DNA from: Hofstenia miamia
Taxonomy: Eukaryota > Xenacoelomorpha > Acoela > Hofsteniidae
NCBI GenBank assembly: GCA_900660155.1
Contig: CABFPE010000709.1
Location: 84,900 to 148,899 of the forward strand
Direction: 5' to 3'
Length of the DNA: 64,000 bases
Made by a program: the position numbers and the translations under genes. The notes below the pieces were generated by a model, which was not told the origin of the DNA, did no database searches, and worked only from the letters and a program-made list of their open reading frames with translations. This document shows positions 23,272 to 36,303 of this stretch, piece after piece. How positions within the stretch are numbered: position 1 is the first letter of the stretch; the number at the start of each line of letters is the position of its first letter.

Positions 23272-26200
23272 AGATTTATATACCTTAAAATACACTGAAA
23301 TATGCATTAAACAATGTTTTGAAATATTCGAAAATATTCTTAAAATATGAGTAAAAGCTACATTAATGGGAAAAGATATTCAATTACCAAGGTATGCACT
23401 TTTATACCAATAGACACATAAATATTGTTTCAAACTATCAACAGTCATGAACATTCGTTGTGATGCTTGAATTTGATCCACCTAGAAAAAAGGCGCATTT
23501 CTGTATATAGGAGTATTTTAAGGATTAACATTAATTGCATGGATTTTTTCTTCTTTATGACTTTGGCAAGTACTCTTATGGATAGTAAATCGAGTTTTCC
23601 TGTGAAAATGTCATCCGCTTTTCTTGTACTTAACCCTCTGTATTAGTTCTATCACATTATCAAGTACACATCCTGACTGGAAAGAAATAACGGACCTTGC
23701 CGTTGCATTTTAGTTTCAGGAAGAAACTGAAAAACACCATAATGGAACACAATTCCTACATTAAGTTATCGTCCAGCAAGTAAATTAGTTTCAAAATCTC
23801 CAATACTTGTGAGTATTCAGTTTCGAGGTGTTGCAAGAACAGAAAAAATTCAGTAAAATATTTGGCATCTTCGACATTGGTTTCTGAAATACGATGGAAT
23901 ATGTGTGCTATCATAGAAATATATGCTAAAGAAAACTGTGTACAAATATGACTAAAAATATGCTTTATGCGCTAAGCATATATGTATTTGTCCTCATTAT
24001 GTTGTGATGTTTGAAGCACGCATTCTCAATGATTGACAATACCTGTGGATTAATCTGTTGTAAATAAAACTCAGTGATATCAAAAAAAACTTAATCTCGT
24101 CAGTGATGTTTCTTTTCAATAGCACAGTTGAAGGCTTTCTGATTGCGGCAAGCAGTTGTAGTTAACATTTACCTACGGTCAAGGACTTAGTATACGGGCA
24201 CGGACAAACCAATGGGCCTACCCTAGTACATATAAATATTTGGAAATTCTTGTAAAAAATATCGAAACACTTAAGTACAGCAATATTCTTTAGTAAAAAT
24301 CTTCTACATAACTTTCACCAAAAGATGTGCCCATGGCTCATAATTTCCAAATTTCCTAATAGGCTTTTAAAAATTTTTGAAAATGTATAAAAGAACACGA
24401 CGCTGTCTAAGATTAAATTATCCTGGAATTTTTTTAAAATTTTATGAATTCCTTAAAAAACTTCAAATTGCTCATAAATTCTATATTTTCATAGCTTTTA
24501 TAAATTATTTGCCAAATAGTTGTTACATTTTTACTGAGGATGTAAAATTTTTAAACAGTAATTTTCAAGATTTAATGATTGATGCAAGGCGAATTATAAA
24601 ATGGCAACAACTAATAAAATGAAATTTAACTCCAACAAATTTCAGTTAATGACTATCAATTCTTGGTACATAACTCATAAAATTGAAATATAAAATCTTA
24701 TGATTAATCTTGGTCGTATCAAATTTCTCAAAGAATTAAAAAATTTAATGTGTCATTATTGATATTACGAAGAGATTTACCTTTAAATTTATAATCATCT
24801 ACTAAATTCAAATTATTTAACTCAATTATCATACCAAGATAATTCAATGCTTCTTTTATTTGGTGTGCAAATGCAACAGATAAACTTGAAATGTTTCAAA
24901 AAAAATGTTTACAATGGATTAGTAATCTAGCATACAAAATGCTTTAATTTACTACAAACGCTTTGCAGTTTTATTATATAATCAATTAAAGGATGTTTAT
25001 GAACTCATTGATATAATCTTTGGTAAATATGGTTTTAAATTTTTTAGACTGTTACAAGAACGCCAAATTTAAAGAAACATGTAAAAACTTGATAACATCA
25101 AATATAAAAAATGGGTTTTCACAAAACAGAGGCGCTTGGCCCCCCTCCTAACTCTAATCTTTAGTTTTTCTGTTAAGCTGATACACTAATCATAAGAACT
25201 AGTTGTTTTAGTAAACTAATGCAATTATTGTAACCAACCAATAATCGGTAGTCTTACTCGAAAAGAATGAACATCTTAGAAGATTGACAACAGTTTTCGC
25301 AAATTACACATTTTTTGTGATTTCATAACGTGAATTAATTTTAATCTGAGTCAACGATTTTCTCATGTATGCAAACTGACAAATTCACAGCTCTATTGTT
25401 TTTGAGAATCAATTCAGTATTTTGGTGGCCTTGTGTAAATATGCCCACTTTCATACTAAATCATGTTCGGTGATATCCTGGTTCGTTCATTCACTTTTCT
25501 CCGAATTTGTCAGAAACTTGCAGCAGAAGACGTTGATAAATATCACAATTTAATATTTTAATATTCTTGTTAACTTTGGTTGCAGTTTCATCAATGAACA
25601 ACTCAAGTCCATTATTATTCAATTTGAAGAACTTGAATACAAAATTGGCATGAAAAAGTTATTTGTAATTATCTATTGGCTATCTCAGACATCCTCATAA
25701 TATTTGTAAATTTTTCTGCTCATCAAAAAATACTATGACAATACAGTGATGGAATGTTTCTTGCTCAAGATTAAATTATTTCCTGGTATTTAAGCTTTGA
25801 AATCTATATTTATCACAAGGCTTAAGTATTCATTGAAATTTCCTTTAAAATTACAAATATATAAGTATGTCTTAAATGTTAAATCTTTTTCTCTGAAAAC
25901 ATTTGTACATTGTTCATGCTATTTATAAATGCTATTTAGTAATCGAAAGCAGAACAGAATATCATAAATTTTTTGTGAATACATTCTAAAATTATGACAG
26001 GCCATCTAAAGACATTCAAGAATATTAGGTTCCGACACTTGTTCTGATAGATCAGAGTCAGAACGCTTTTCAGGGATGGGACCAAACTTGTCGGAACCAC
26101 GGAATATTTCCACTTCAACTATAAAATTTATTTCAAAAAAGGAATGCAATAAGAAGCGGTATCAAAAAAGTTTTGAGAGTTAGTATATCTGAACATTTTA

Positions 26201-28849
26201 AGCAACAAAGATGAAGATGTGGGGTTTTCTGGTTCAAATCTGGGAGGGCTTATTGCGAGTCCTTGCTTAATTATAACCCTATTTTTTTAAGAAGGTCTTC
26301 CGAAAACCTTTCTCAAACAGCAGCGCTTTTAACTTGAAATGAGTTTGCGATTATTAAGAGTATTGTAAAAATACTTCCATAACTTAGGTGTGTCAACTCT
26401 GATGCAGAAACAAAAAAGTGTGAAAGCCACATTTTTAAAAATAGCTTCAAGTATGAGCACGGCATCTCCTAAACTTCTTCTTGGTCTGAAATATTCAGGT
26501 TAAGCATACGTTAAGTACAGTCACCTAAATTTAAACTATGACGAAATGTATATTTTTGTAGTAAATGTTTACAATTGCCCACCTTAGATAGAGCGTGATT
26601 CTAGAAAAATTGGGACTTGCTACTGCAACATAAATGTTGCAATGCAAAACAAAAAAACCAAAATTCTCTATGTATACATACTTGAATTAATCTAACCAGA
26701 ATTTGAATCTGCACCTTGAGCTCACCCAAACCTATAAGCAAAATGTTACATGCACTTTCCATACCAACCTAAATCATAAATCAAGGTCTCCTTATATTTC
26801 AAATTAAAAAGGCGCAAACCATTTGGCTTGTCCCCAAATATAATTATTTCTTAGTCAGACATAGCTCTTGCAGAAAATTTAGGGGGATTTTACTTTTATC
26901 CTCCTTAGAATTAAAGAATCATTTTATGTTGTATTACTTTGATTTTATTACAATAAAATGTAATACAACAAATAGCACTGCAAATTAATTAAAATATCAA
27001 AATGAAATTTTTAAAAAAGTAACATACACTATTCTGTTTTTCAATGTGAAACTTTCTGACATTGTTAGTCCACATATTTCTTATTAGATGCTGTAACATC
27101 ACTAGCCCAGCGTAGGCTGAAAAAAGTCATTAGTATTGCTATTGCTATAGAAGCTGTACTGCTTATAATGAAAATTAAAAAAATTAATAAATCAAACTAT
27201 GCCTAAAGAAAATTTGAGATTCTTTTTCATTATAAAACGAAATAATGGTTTTGAAAATTAATTATTTAAAAAACATTCTCAAAAATTTTTTTTCTTGAAA
27301 CATCTGATGACAATATCTATTAAATATTGTTATGCACACGCACATAGATTTGCTAAGTAACTTCGGTCATTATAATAAAAATTAAGTGGCTTTGATTATT
27401 TTACAGGATAATATATTTTTAATGGATCATAATAACCAAGGCCCGGAATTATATGCTTAACGCATCAAGCCTAACTTTACGCATATTTGGACGCAATTTT
27501 CCTCAACCCATATTTTTATTACATTGTATTTCAGACGCGAATGACACAGGCGCCAAATATTTTGCAGAATTCTATGATGTCATGCAACACTTCAAAACTG
27601 AGATTTCACACACATCGGAGATTTTGAAACTTATTGAAATGATGGAGGACAACTTAATGTCTATAGCTGTTGATCACTGAACATAACATTTATGCGCCTA
27701 TTGCCATAAAACGGTTACTTTGGTAGTAATTGGAATATCTGCTCCCTTAATGTAGTTTCTACCCATTTCTTAAAACATATTTTGCAAATGTCGACACATT
27801 TTTGAAGCCATAATTTGGGCATGTGCTTAAACATATAAATCCGGGTCTTGTTGATAATATTAGGTTTTGTTTGTGTTTACAGAGCGATGGTCTTTTCCAA
27901 CCGAATATCAATTTTGTTCCATTTTAAAGCGAAAGAGCAAGAAATCTGATAACGAAATTCCCTTGATATACAGCATGTCCTTTCACTTTTTATATTTTTG
28001 GATCATAAATAAAAAATTTCATTAAATGATACTAAAAAAATAACTAACCGAATTATTATTTTCGAGATGATTTAGTGTAAGTGTATATTTGTTTGAAAAA
28101 TCGATTGTTTGTCATCAACTGCACAGTGTGACTTTAGAGATGCACAGCGTCTTGTCTACAATTCTCTTTAAGTCTACTAAACATTACGAAATGTTTGGAT
28201 ATTCACATATCAATGACTAAATGTGAACAAGAGTGTTAAAAAGCATCAGCTATTTTTCTATTAAAATACCACGGGAGTAAAAATTAACTTCAGCTATTTC
28301 ACTTGATGTACTCCGCAGAACTTTCATTTACATGTTTGTAGAAGCTGATCGGTTGTGCGTTCTTCTTTAACTTCGTGTAATATAAATTATTAAAAGTATG
28401 TTAAAAGATGAAACAAAATGTATTGGAATAGATAAATCTAATGTTGTATAAATTGAAAAATATTTGGTGCTGTTCTACGTGTCTATCGGAGGCTATAGTA
28501 GGCCATGAACAACTTGAAAAAATGAATTTTAAATTGTATGAGATAAAATTTAAACTAGATGAGTGTAAAATGTATGGCAAGTGCATTCCCAAATTCAACA
28601 ACTTTTAGTCGAGTTCTCATATTCTCAGTAGAAATCGAATTAACCTTCTAAGTATCATTCAAAAATATCACTAATGACCATAGGGTTGCCAGTGACCCAA
28701 TTATTAATAATGTTTTTGTAAGGCCCTAAAGGTAATAGTCATAATGTATTGAAGCCTAAAAATTCAACATTACAGCTTACTTTGTACGCAAATATTTAAT
28801 TGGCCCATTTTGAAAGCACACAAAAGACTAATTTTGAGATGTGGAAGGC
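23272..28849. other. AT-rich stretch, no convincing gene
   Basis: I see only short open frames. The longest, 24377-24622 on the plus strand (81 codons, basic and aromatic-rich), has no known motif. No element ends or direct repeats were recognised. A possible small exon is listed separately at 27533-27680. Confidence 0.55.
27533..27680 (+). CDS. Possible terminal exon, function unknown
   Basis: The open frame after TTGTATTTCAG (a splice-acceptor-like site ending at 27532) reads ANDTGAKYFAEFYDVMQHFK and then an acidic helix up to a stop at 27680. The amino-acid mix is more protein-like than nearby open frames. I find no matching donor exon and no known domain, so this may be chance. Confidence 0.15.
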
Positions 28850-30169
28850 TTTTCAAGTTGTCCAGGGTATCGAATCTACCCTTTGTGTGATTCTAATTCA
28901 AGACAATTTATTTCTGTTCCACATCCACAGGTATGATGTTCCACATCTGGCATGAAACCGTGTGGTTTGCAAAGTACATCAAATGAAAAAGTACTCTCCA
29001 GTACATCCACAATCACTATTCACTAAGGATTGTACATGTACATCCCAACATGCTGAAACCTTCATGATATTGCTTGCCAGCTTTGTTTGAAATGCAAGAC
29101 CCATCAACACAAAGTTGATAGCCGGGCTTGTAATTTACTCGACATTTTCAGCAAATATATATATATATATATCAATTTTTTGAATTGGCGCAAGTTTTTT
29201 TATGCATTTTGTTAAATGTTTGACAAGATTCCTTGTTATCAAATCGCGTGATATCTCAGAATCTATTACAATTCATGGCCTTGCCAAGTTAAATCTTCCA
29301 TTTTGTCAGTCCTTCAAATGATATAGCATCTCAAACTGTTCGCAGTGAGCTCCAACATAACAAGTCCAAATTATCTATTATTTTCGTAACAGTTTGTGTT
29401 ACAACATACAGTAGATCATCAAGAATGCTTGAAGCAATGTTGAATTTTGTTGTTGACCAGTTGTGTGAAACACATTGTGGCCTGGTTGTTGAATTCTTGG
29501 AAATCTATTGCCATTTATTCGCGTTGTCATTGCTGCTCCTTGTGCTGCAAGTGCTTCATGCTTTTATCATTCTCTGAAGCACCTCTTCCCGCCTTATGCG
29601 TATGAATGAACATTGATTATGTATTTGAAGCAAAGCCTTCATTTAATGACATGAAGTCGTTGGAGACCCCAAGGTAATTATTGATGCACTATTCTTTTGC
29701 TTTTATGAAATTTCTTGTATTTTCCTATGTCTAGACATTTGTGTTACAAAATACAAAAATTGCTTTTTAAGAAGTAACAATGGGTATCAAATTTAAAGTT
29801 ATTCAAAAATCCCCCCTTTACTTAATTTTAAAGTGTTGATTGGGGTCGCTAGGTATTTAAAAGGTTAATAGTGAAAGTTCAAATTGTTAGTGTAGAGAAG
29901 TCCACTGGAAATGAAATGCATCAGATGAAAAACTCAATGGTTAAGAGGAGAAATATTTGGTTGGAATTAACAAAAGCTGTTTGGAAAATGTACTCAAAGG
30001 AAATCTAAGGCTGCATATTTACTTAGGAAGATTGTGTAGAGGAGCAAAAGAGTGCTCAATTAAGAAAAACTGTTTGTTGATAAGTCCCTCGATCTAATGC
30101 ATTTCAAGAAAATTTCCAAATTAGAATTCATGTTTGATTCTGTTCATTGTGTGTGTTAGCAGAAAGATG
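28850..30169. other. No recognised gene, possible decayed repeat
   Basis: Somewhat less AT-rich in 28860-29560, with no clear frame. A short TA run lies at 29157-29174. The minus strand at about 29130-29000 gives a Cys- and Trp-containing peptide (SNIMKVSACWDVHVQ), but I cannot assign it. Treat as decayed repeat of unknown kind. Confidence 0.4.
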
Positions 30170-30560
30170 AAATGACTAGAAATAGTTGTGAAACACAGTT
30201 GATAGTAAAAGCAATTTTATCTGACTAAGAACCTGATATTGATATAATTAGTATGCAGGAAAGTTGGCTACATGAAAAGCATAATTAAATTTTGTTGCTG
30301 TCACAATCAAAACAATTGTAGGGATCGCGAAGGTAGAGCAATTTGTATATTGATAAGAGATAATATAGAATCAGGAGGGGGTCGGTTAGGGTAATCTGCA
30401 CATTCGGTTATCCGATTCTAACAGATGGGTAGTCCATAGTTATAGAAATAAATAGAAACAACCTAATCCAACTCCCATTCCAGCAAAATCAAAGATCGGT
30501 ATTTAAACATAGCTGGCTTTCTTTAGGTTCCAAGAAGAGTTGTGTTCACCAATTCCACAC
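30170..30560 (+). mobile_element. LINE endonuclease remnant
   Basis: The plus strand around 30230-30290 reads PDIDIISMQESWLHEK, matching the conserved P-D-I-I-x-x-Q-E-T-W-L block of LINE APE endonucleases. About 60 codons later IVIEINRNN resembles the next conserved strand. Several in-frame stops interrupt it, and no RT follows before the next element. A short, old fragment. Confidence 0.5.
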
Positions 30561-31841
30561 GGCATCACACCAAAGATCCATTGAGCTAATAAGTGTTCCC
30601 TAGTAGAAAACAAATGCTGCTGCCCTATGTGTCTCACTTTGTAATATCTATCTCAATAATGTTTACTAAAGCCATATGATTAATATCAAAATGGGGAGGA
30701 TCACAAAATTTAATCAGAATATATCTAAATAAATCAAAATTAATCAAAGAATCTATTTACAAATAAATAATGAAATATATATCAATTGTTATGTATTAAA
30801 TATGATATAAAAGTATAAATGATACTGGTGGTAACCAAGGAAACTTTTGCTAATAGTTGCTACTGATTTCCTTGGATACAACAATTGAGGCTCTTTTGAT
30901 TAATTGGGACCTTAGGCTTTTGTTAATAGTCGCTACTTGCCTAAAATATGCAACCAATTAAATGTAGAAACACCGATTTTTCCGAAAATGACATTACAAT
31001 AACATTGAAAATGATAAAAATATGGTATTTGCATAACAGACCTGTTTTCATAGAAGCTACTACATGAAAAGTATTTCTCATAGGACTGCACATCCCCCTT
31101 ATTTGACATCTGAAACTGTTATCAAATAGTAGAGACATTTATAGTAGAGTGTTTAACATAGTAACAAGTGCTCATTAGAATTCCATGAATATTCTATAAT
31201 AATGTGTGGTGACATAAATGCCATTTCTACTGCAAATAATTAACCATTCATGTATGTCAATGAAATCAAGTTATTCCAGTGAGTCTATAAAAATGAATAA
31301 TGAATGAATCATTTTAAGGGTAAAGGTATACACGCGGTTTGTTGTGTAACCTCTATTTGTAAAAATAAGAACATCAACAATGCAATTCACAGGGCGTGGG
31401 ATATGAACAGAAGCCATATTGAAACGTTTGTAAATTATTTTCCTAATATAAAATTATCTGCAATGTTTAAGGTTAATGATATTAAAACAAACTTCTTCTA
31501 TGAATGCATGTATGAGGCAATGCCATAAATTCAATTAAGAATCATTGAATTGATTGATCCTGAATAGGCATGCAATGTCTTTGTAATTAGTGAAGCTGAT
31601 AAAAAAATTCCTGATAAAAAAAATCAAATCAAGTCTGGCATATTATACGACGCAATGTTAGTCTCACTTGTTTGACAAGTGGTAAATTGACCTTTTATAA
31701 ATTTTATAATCTTACCAAGTATTTGCTATGCTTCTGTATGTTGGTATGCTAGCAGAATTGAATCCCTCCAGCAATGCATAACCAATTGAATTATTCATTA
31801 TGAAGACATGTCCTACAAGAATTGACTTTATTAAAATAAAC

Positions 31842-31845
<4 letters not shown>
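30561..31845. other. No recognised gene
   Basis: The open frame 31304-31528 on the plus strand (74 codons, starting MNHFKGKGIHAVCCVTSIC) has no known domain. Farther on, about 31710-31790 gives a weak LINE-RT-tail-like CYASVCWYASRIESLQQC. This may be debris of the LINE remnant at 30170, but I am not sure. Confidence 0.35.

Positions 31846-31873
<28 letters not shown>
31846..31873. repeat. (TA)n microsatellite at a mariner-type insertion
   Basis: A pure TA run abuts CCGGGTG of the element that starts at 31874. It continues as TATATATA after the other end at 32452. The element inserted into the TA run. Confidence 0.9.
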
Positions 31874-31875
<2 letters not shown>

Positions 31876-32451
31876 GGGTGTTCCAAAAGTTTTGGTACAG
31901 AAATAAAAAAATGTTACAATAGATAACATATGATTCATGTACTTGAAATACAAAAACATGATTTATTTATGGCAACAGCTCGGCTTGTACGGCTTCATGT
32001 CCAATTTCTTCCCACAACGAAATACAGAGGTGGAGGGAATGTCATTTTCATTTGATAATCGTCGTATTGAAGTATGTGGATTTTCATTGAGCTGTTCCTG
32101 AATAATTTGTTTATTTTCTTTGCCTGTTGCAGTCAGCGGACGTCCTGACCTTGGCCGATCTTTTAGTAAAGATCCATTTTCAATTAATTTTAACTTCCAA
32201 AAATTGATTTGAGATCTTGAAGATGCAGCACGATTATATTTTTCTGTGAATCTTCTCTGACTTTCAGCTAAGTTTTCAAAGGCAATAGCCCAAGCACAGG
32301 AGTTAACTTGTTCTTCAATAGAATACATTTGAAATTGAATGTTCGAGAAGCAACTGATATCAATTAGATTCCGTAATGCTGGGTGACCTTTAGACACAAC
32401 GGAATGAAAATTTCGTTTTATTCTTTGTACTAAAACTTTTGGAACCCCCGG
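31874..32451 (-). mobile_element. Mariner-type deletion derivative with only the DNA-binding half of a transposase
   Basis: The inverted ends are CCGGGTGTTCCAAAAGTTTT and AAAACTTTTGGAACCCCCGG, with TA on both sides; about 578 bp. The minus strand codes for a 144-residue open frame (32397-31963). Its helix-turn-helix region (SIEEQVNSCAWAIAFENLAE, then KYNRAASSRSQINFWKLKL and RPRSGRPLTATGKENKQ) matches the DUF4817-type N-terminal domain of IS630/Tc1/mariner-like transposases. The protein ends at KKLDMKPYKPS, before the DDE catalytic domain. Such a copy could bind element ends but not cut DNA. Confidence 0.8.
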
Positions 32452-32461
32452 TATATATACA

Positions 32462-32560
32462 TGATAATGACAAGTAGCACCAGCATAACTGTGTCCTCAC
32501 ATAGAGAAGTTACCTAACTTCAAGGGGAGGTCTTTAGGGGCAAGTGTACAATGTCTTACA
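32462..32560 (-). repeat. Left terminal repeat of the K02A2.6-like element
   Basis: TGATAATGACAAGTAGCACC to GTACAATGTCTTACA matches 34792-34889 with scattered differences. A further match, TTTATTAAAATAAACCTAAT at about 31823-31845 against TTTATTCAAATGAACCTAAA before 34775, lies beyond the mariner-type element, so the original repeat was longer and was split by that insertion. Confidence 0.65.
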
Positions 32561-34791
32561 ACCTTCTTCTGAAAATTCATTAATGGCATAGATAAGCTCC
32601 TTAAAATTCTGGGACTTTCCAACTTCTTCCCGATTTTCTTGGCTGATTCTCATCTTGTCTTTCTTCAGGCTGGTTCAAACCATCCTGCTCTTTGTAATAC
32701 TCTACATTGCTAGTTTCAACTCCAGTTGGCACTTCAAGAATATCTTCATATTTGTAGGTGTTGCATGACTCTCCCTTGTTTTGATTCATTTTTATCAGAT
32801 TTTGGCAATTCCTTCTAATTTTGCTGCCAGAATCAAACCTGATAATATATGAACACAGTGTACCAGCTTTGCGCAATATGGTTCCATTTTGAATATAAGG
32901 TGTTTCTACAATCACATTGTCTCCTCCTTCTAATGTTGACAGGTTCATTGTCCCTCTATCTATTTCTTCCGCTTAAGCTGTAACAGTTTGTTTTTTCTTT
33001 TTACATCACAATGGTGCATTCTGCTTGGCCTAAAAAAGTGCATAGGTCACAGGTATTTTGTGCAAAGTCTGCAGCTATGTAAAAGCATAGATGGAGATGC
33101 TCCAATTGCAGTCAATGGACTTGAATAATGTATTAATATTCCATACTGTGGATCTTCACAATGTCTAAGGATATTCTTAATTATATGGAATGTCTTCTCT
33201 CCCAAACCATTGGAACAAAGATAATATGGGCTGCTCATGGAAAGCTTGCATATATATTCTTCCATGAACTGCTTCATTTGGTGAGATGTGGATGGGTTGT
33301 TGTCTGCAATCACTTCCATCAGGATTCCTACAGTTGAGAATACTCACTTAAGTGTGGCACTAACATTGGTTGCAGATTTGTTTTTCAAATTTTCACATAT
33401 AATGAAGCACGAGTAGTAATTGATAATAACTAAGTATGACTTCACTTGATGCTTTGCAAAGTCAAATGCAATTTTACACAATGGTAGATTGGGTCAGCTA
33501 TTGGCTATAATTGGTTGTTTGCATTGTTTTTGCAGAAGTTGACTTTTAATATATCATTCTCATGACTAGTTTTTAATCCAAGTTTAGGAGTCATATCAAA
33601 GGGAGATATTATAAATTTGACCATCAATTTATGTTTATTCTTTCCCAAGATTATTGGTAAAATGCATGCTCCTTTAAATGGTATTTTATTTGCTCAATAG
33701 GCTGATAATTGAGCTTGTGATTTGTTAATGAGACACTTTTGCAAACCAGGAGACAAAAAATGATTATAAAAAAGAACATTGCACTGCACTCCAGAATCTA
33801 CTTTCATTTTAAGAGCTTGATTATTTATGGTGGCTATTGTCTCACTTGTTTTGACTCTCTTTGTTTGCATATAGGTGTTCATTATTGCATCAAAGATATA
33901 GTATTCATCACATTCATCACTTGAATACACTGGTTCTTGAACAATATCTACACATTTTCTCTGAAGATGGGCTTGACACATTTTTGACAAATGGTTTGAT
34001 CCCTTACATTTATTGCAAAGTTTCCCCTAAGCTGGACATTGTCTTCTCATGTGAATGATTCCACATTGTCTGCAATAAATTTGTTGGAGCTCAGCAAACT
34101 TGGTGTTTCTGGTATCTAATTTCTTGTATCTGTAATTGGGGCAAATGTTGCATCCAGTTCCAGTTCCTTCTTGATTTCTGCTTGTGTTTGATCTTCCTGG
34201 ACAATGGGCTGAATCAATTTTAGTTGTTCACATGCTTCCTCAGAAAATTTGCATATACTTATTACTTTATTTAAGTCTAAACAATTGTTCCTGTAGATCT
34301 TTGTCTTCCATTGATAGAACAATTTTGTCATGTATTAGTGAGTCACAAAGATTCTCAAATTTGCAGTTACATGCACTTGTTCTTAGAAGATCAACAAATT
34401 GGTCGATTTTCATTCCTTGTCACTTCTGATTAAAAAAGATAAATTTTTCAAATGCTTCATTTACTGATCTGCAAAGTAGGATTCATACTTTTGAATTACA
34501 TCATGGATTTTGGATTTGTCTTCAACTGAACTCCAAGAGAAATTTTGATAAATGTCATTGCCATGAAATCCAATCATTAATCTTTGTGGCATTGCTTTTC
34601 CTATTTAGTTCAGTGGCGAGTAAGAAGAATTCAAAATCTTTTTACCATCTTTCTATTCTTGTGCTCCATTTATGGAATATACATCAAGTGGCAAATGTTG
34701 CAAAGAATCAAATGCTGTTACTTGTTTTATTAAGAACAATAAGAATTCTGTTAGTTTATTCAAATGAACCTAAAAAAATATATATATACAC

Positions 34792-34889
34792 AATAATGAC
34801 AAGTAGCACCATCATTAGTGTATTCTCACATAGAGATGCTACCTAACTTCAAAAGCAGGTCTTCAGGAGAAAGTGTACAATGCCTTACA
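34792..34889 (-). repeat. Right terminal repeat of the K02A2.6-like element
   Basis: Direct copy of 32462-32560 (AATGACAAGTAGCACC and TCTCACATAGAGATGCTACC shared). The copy may start as far left as about 34716. That would give a short LTR of roughly 170 bp. Confidence 0.65.
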
Positions 34890-36303
34890 CCCCTCAACAT
34901 ATACTTTCAAATTCATGATATTTTGACCCTTGTAAAGATCATGCAGGGATACTATGATGATGATTAACTTAAAATGATTCAAACATCAACATCTTGCAGA
35001 GCCACAAAATTTGTTTTTCCCCATATTTGACTGGAAAAGTATTGGTATTCCTTCCTTTTTCATTGCCCTAGAGTCATCAACATTCTAAACCAATCAGCTT
35101 CTCTCAAGTGTAGAACTCTCAACTTCTTTTGGGAAATGTTTCATCAAAACTTCTCTGAGACTACACTCTGCACCTACAAGATGCTCTGTGATTGTGATTT
35201 CTGTTAAAACAATCTTTATAAATTTATAAATCTGTAGGTGGGAAATTTCTCTCGATTTTGTTGAAATCCATTATAATAATAATATGATTTCCATACAAAG
35301 AAATGCAATAGTTTTGCAGACTCAACAAAAAAGCTTGAATAATAAAATGTAATCCAAACGTACATTGCTTAGGTAATGTCAATGTGGAGATAAAGCATGG
35401 AATGCAGTGAACAAGATATTAGCATACCTAGGAGTAAAGACATTTCATGCCTTTAATCCCTTAGAGTGCTTTGAGGTAATTGTCAACATATTTGGAAAAG
35501 TGACTCTTTATTAAAAAAGAGTATTGCAACACTAAATAAAAAATATTATTGGTGTCCAGCTATCTCTACTTTTGAAACTATTAAATTAAATGTCTGCAAA
35601 ATCAAGATATTGCAAGAGCAACAGGGTAAAATGGAATTCCAAACAAGTTGGATCTCATATAAATGTACTTGACTTTGAAATCAAACATGAATACAAAATC
35701 TCAATAACCTGTTGGTGTTGATGATATGCGGAGGTGACAGAAATACAAATCAGCTGCCCTATTATGGCTAATAACTCTGTTGTTTACTTAAAAGCTTATT
35801 CATGAGAAATTAGCACACTCTGTATTGAAACAAGGTTGGTTCATTGCTGTCATTCTCAAGATTCACTAAGCCCAAATCCCACCCTTGCTCAAATACAAAG
35901 AGCAACATTCGCGTTTTGGCATTCTTGGACAGTTGAATTTAATTTAAGATCAGTATGATATAAATATTTGTTATTTAGAATATGCAAAGCAAATACTTAG
36001 TTAGAAACTACCTAAAAAGGAAAGTGTTGAGATTAGAAATGATCTCACTGATTTGAAGGCTTCTTGCATGTGTGTAACAATTTTCACATTTGCGGAAAGG
36101 TTCATTTATGCAACTTATGGTATAGTAGCTTATTATTTATGGACAAATTTTTCCTCAGGCTTCTGCTGTGAGCATGCCTTTCAATAATTGCTAAAATTAA
36201 TATAGTTACTTGTTATTTATAACCAATCATTTTATTAATTTCTTATCCAATCATATAAGAAGATATCTTTAAAAGCGCAAATAACAACATTGTTAGTTAG
36301 TAA
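34890..36303. other. AT-rich stretch upstream of the GPCR-like gene
   Basis: No open frame with a recognised motif. The last part (36240-36303) directly precedes the GPCR start and contains TTAAAAGC and TATAAG words, possible but weak promoter elements. Confidence 0.5.

Larger units (their letters stand above)
32462..34889 (-). mobile_element. K02A2.6-like Gypsy remnant with short terminal direct repeats
   Basis: Minus-strand parts in order: a gag end with zinc-knuckle cysteines (about 34120-33990), protease with MKVDSGVQCNVL (about 33800), integrase core with IADNNPSTSHQMKQF and SSPYYLCSNGLGEK (33319-33047) and an integrase C-terminal part with the basic RKSGRSWKVPEF end (32948-32601). The SSPYYxxSNGLxEK block is typical of the K02A2.6 class of Gypsy integrases. 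Direct repeats at 32462-32560 and 34792-34889 probably are parts of its LTRs. The left one seems to extend past the mariner-type insertion. Old, incomplete and broken in several places. Confidence 0.75.
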
